In this document: piece by piece, positions 63,069 to 64,000 of the stretch
Layout of the letters: each line of letters begins with the position of its first letter
How positions within the stretch are numbered: the first letter of the stretch is position 1
Source of the DNA: JABDGV01 sp964577935
Lineage (GTDB): Bacteria; Chlamydiota; Chlamydiia; Chlamydiales; FEN-1388
Length of the DNA: 64,000 nucleotides
Direction: 5' to 3'
NCBI GenBank assembly: GCA_964577935.1
Contig: CAZOAJ010000002.1
Span: 94,071 to 158,070, forward strand
Made by a program: the position numbers and the translations under genes
The notes under the pieces: model-generated
The model's input: the letters and a program-made list of their open reading frames with translations, nothing else
Database searches by the model: none
What the model was told of the DNA's origin: nothing

Positions 63069-63387
63069 AAGCCATCGAAAACCTCAGCTACCTTAATATT
63101 TTTTAAACTTCGACTAATGCAAAATACAATCTAATCAGTAAGTAGGTTGTGAGATATAGATCTTATGTGCAAAAAAATTACCGATCTATTTTGCGAGTGT
63201 TTATTGTATTGCGTGAGGCTTGTAGATAAAAGACTGGTAGATAAAAGGTCTATTTCCTATTTATGCCTCACCTTAGCCTGATGGACTCGGCAAAACAACC
63301 ATTATAAAGCTTGCGAAACTTTGTCAGAAAAAGATTTCAAAACAAGACTTTATTAAAATATAAGATTAAAAAAATCACGCATTATTT
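63069..63387. other. 319-base A+T-rich gap with a tandem duplication
   Basis: No gene is seen. GTAGATAAAAG repeats at 63222-63232 and 63237-63247. GTGAGGC near 63213 pairs with GCCTCAC near 63265, enclosing the repeats. There is no ribosome site before the next ATG. Confidence 0.45.
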
Positions 63388-63966
63388 ATGTTTACTAATT
63401 CAGTTAATTCAAACCAAAAAACTGCATATGAGTGGAGATGTCTACGAAATAGGCTTGATACGACAGGATACCAAGCTCAAGATGAAAGAACGTTATTACG
63501 ACTTTTAGGGTCAATCTCATCAACTAAAATTACACCTCTTCAAAAAGAAGTTCTTTCAAATCCTCAAATCCGAGATCTCTACACCACCAAAGATGGTGAA
63601 CGTTTTCTAGCAAAGACCATTCGAACACTCAATACTCATCATTTCCATATTTTAATTTCATGTAATCACCCGCTTTCAGAGGTGAATATCGAAAATGATA
63701 GCGCCCTTCTCCTAGCCATTCGAATACAATCTATTGACATGGTAAGACAAATTCTCAGTGTAAGTTCTGAGAGTGATTTAAACGCAGCAAATAATGAAGG
63801 ATATTACCCACTAGAGCAGGCAATTAGCACAAACAATCATCAAATAATTTTAGATATTCTTCAATCGACGGATAACATCTCAAAGCTCATCCCCAAAAAA
63901 ATTCTATCGATTCGAAGCGAGATGCATATTCTGCGGACACTGTTTACGCGAGTTGCGCTTGATTAG
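63388..63966 (+). CDS. probable ankyrin-repeat protein
   Basis: The protein has 192 residues and no signal peptide. Residues 102-165 contain two ankyrin-like units: DSALLLAIRIQSIDMVRQIL and GYYPLEQAISTNNHQIILDI. The first 100 residues are unassigned (RTLLRLLGSISSTKITPLQ). The leader is A+T rich and lacks a ribosome site. A host-directed effector is the natural inference. The stop lies 34 bases from the right edge, so the gene is complete. Confidence 0.72.
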   Translation: MFTNSVNSNQKTAYEWRCLRNRLDTTGYQAQDERTLLRLLGSISSTKITPLQKEVLSNPQIRDLYTTKDGERFLAKTIRTLNTHHFHILISCNHPLSEVNIENDSALLLAIRIQSIDMVRQILSVSSESDLNAANNEGYYPLEQAISTNNHQIILDILQSTDNISKLIPKKILSIRSEMHILRTLFTRVALD

Positions 63967-64000
63967 CCCTCAAAACACATCTTCAAAGTAGATAAAAAAG

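Noticed and set aside
61965..63250. Shared words GACTAAYGCAAAAYA and KTAGAYAAAAGGTC in the gaps before 62184 and 63388
   Set aside because: The order and spacing of the shared words differ between the two gaps, so a common element is not supported.
63311..63508. 65-codon reading frame overlapping the last ankyrin-like gene
   Set aside because: It is basic and low in complexity, and the longer frame carries ankyrin-like units.
1..64000. CRISPR array or prophage
   Set aside because: No regularly spaced repeats, cas genes, integrase or phage structural genes were seen.

Overview
The window comes from a member of the Chlamydiota outside the classical Chlamydiaceae, that is, an environmental or amoeba/arthropod-type chlamydia. 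The evidence is the block rsmH, a CT273-like gene, a CT274-like TPR gene, a short second-type dnaA, then nqrB-nqrC-nqrD-nqrE without nqrA or nqrF. As far as I remember, this is the neighbourhood found around CT272-CT281 in Chlamydia trachomatis. A small zinc-ribbon gene next to tal, dnaX next to ybaB, and an NSS-family sodium symporter also fit. The genus cannot be fixed from the sequence alone.

Layout. 1-12.8 kb: the conserved rsmH/dnaA/nqr region, interrupted by a pseC-type aminotransferase, a metallo-beta-lactamase-fold protein that has lost its metal ligands, a choline-kinase-like gene, a cation-efflux gene and a protein with Myb-like repeats. 12.8-16.9 kb: a tight four-gene operon (degenerate ComF, SixA-type phosphatase, a large unknown protein, an exported pyruvyltransferase-like protein). 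17-30.8 kb: accessory region rich in exported proteins (choloylglycine-hydrolase family, beta-propellers, a secreted NADAR protein, an FKBP/Mip-like protein), a RAP-domain protein and an IS5-type transposase relic. 31-36.6 kb: a glutamine-amidotransferase-like protein, a host-attachment-family protein, an ABC-F ATPase, a SpoU methylase, folE and a GNAT protein. 36.7-38 kb: an ISKra4-type transposase relic. 38-51.2 kb: mostly housekeeping genes (a formylglycine-generating-enzyme-like lipoprotein, rsmB, lnt, tal, a 7TM-HD phosphohydrolase, dnaX, ybaB, a sodium symporter, tRNA-Leu). 51.5-64 kb: accessory region with two ankyrin proteins, an NlpC/P60-like protein, a methyltransferase, a three-gene ABC exporter, an outer-membrane efflux lipoprotein, a Myb-like/Dam methylase fusion and a secreted glutamic (G1) peptidase.

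How the genes work together. Na+-NQR subunits B-E (A and F must be elsewhere) and the NSS symporter point to sodium-based energetics. rsmH, rsmB, the SpoU methylase, ABC-F, dnaA, dnaX and ybaB are information-processing genes. Many accessory proteins either carry signal peptides or look like cytoplasmic effectors (ankyrin, Myb-like and RAP domains), as expected for an intracellular bacterium. Two structural habits recur: short tandem duplications of 12-18 bases at gene boundaries, and long perfect hairpins between convergent or consecutive genes.

Limits. Family calls rest on motifs recognised by eye. No database search, fold prediction or promoter calculation was run, and C. trachomatis locus names are from memory.
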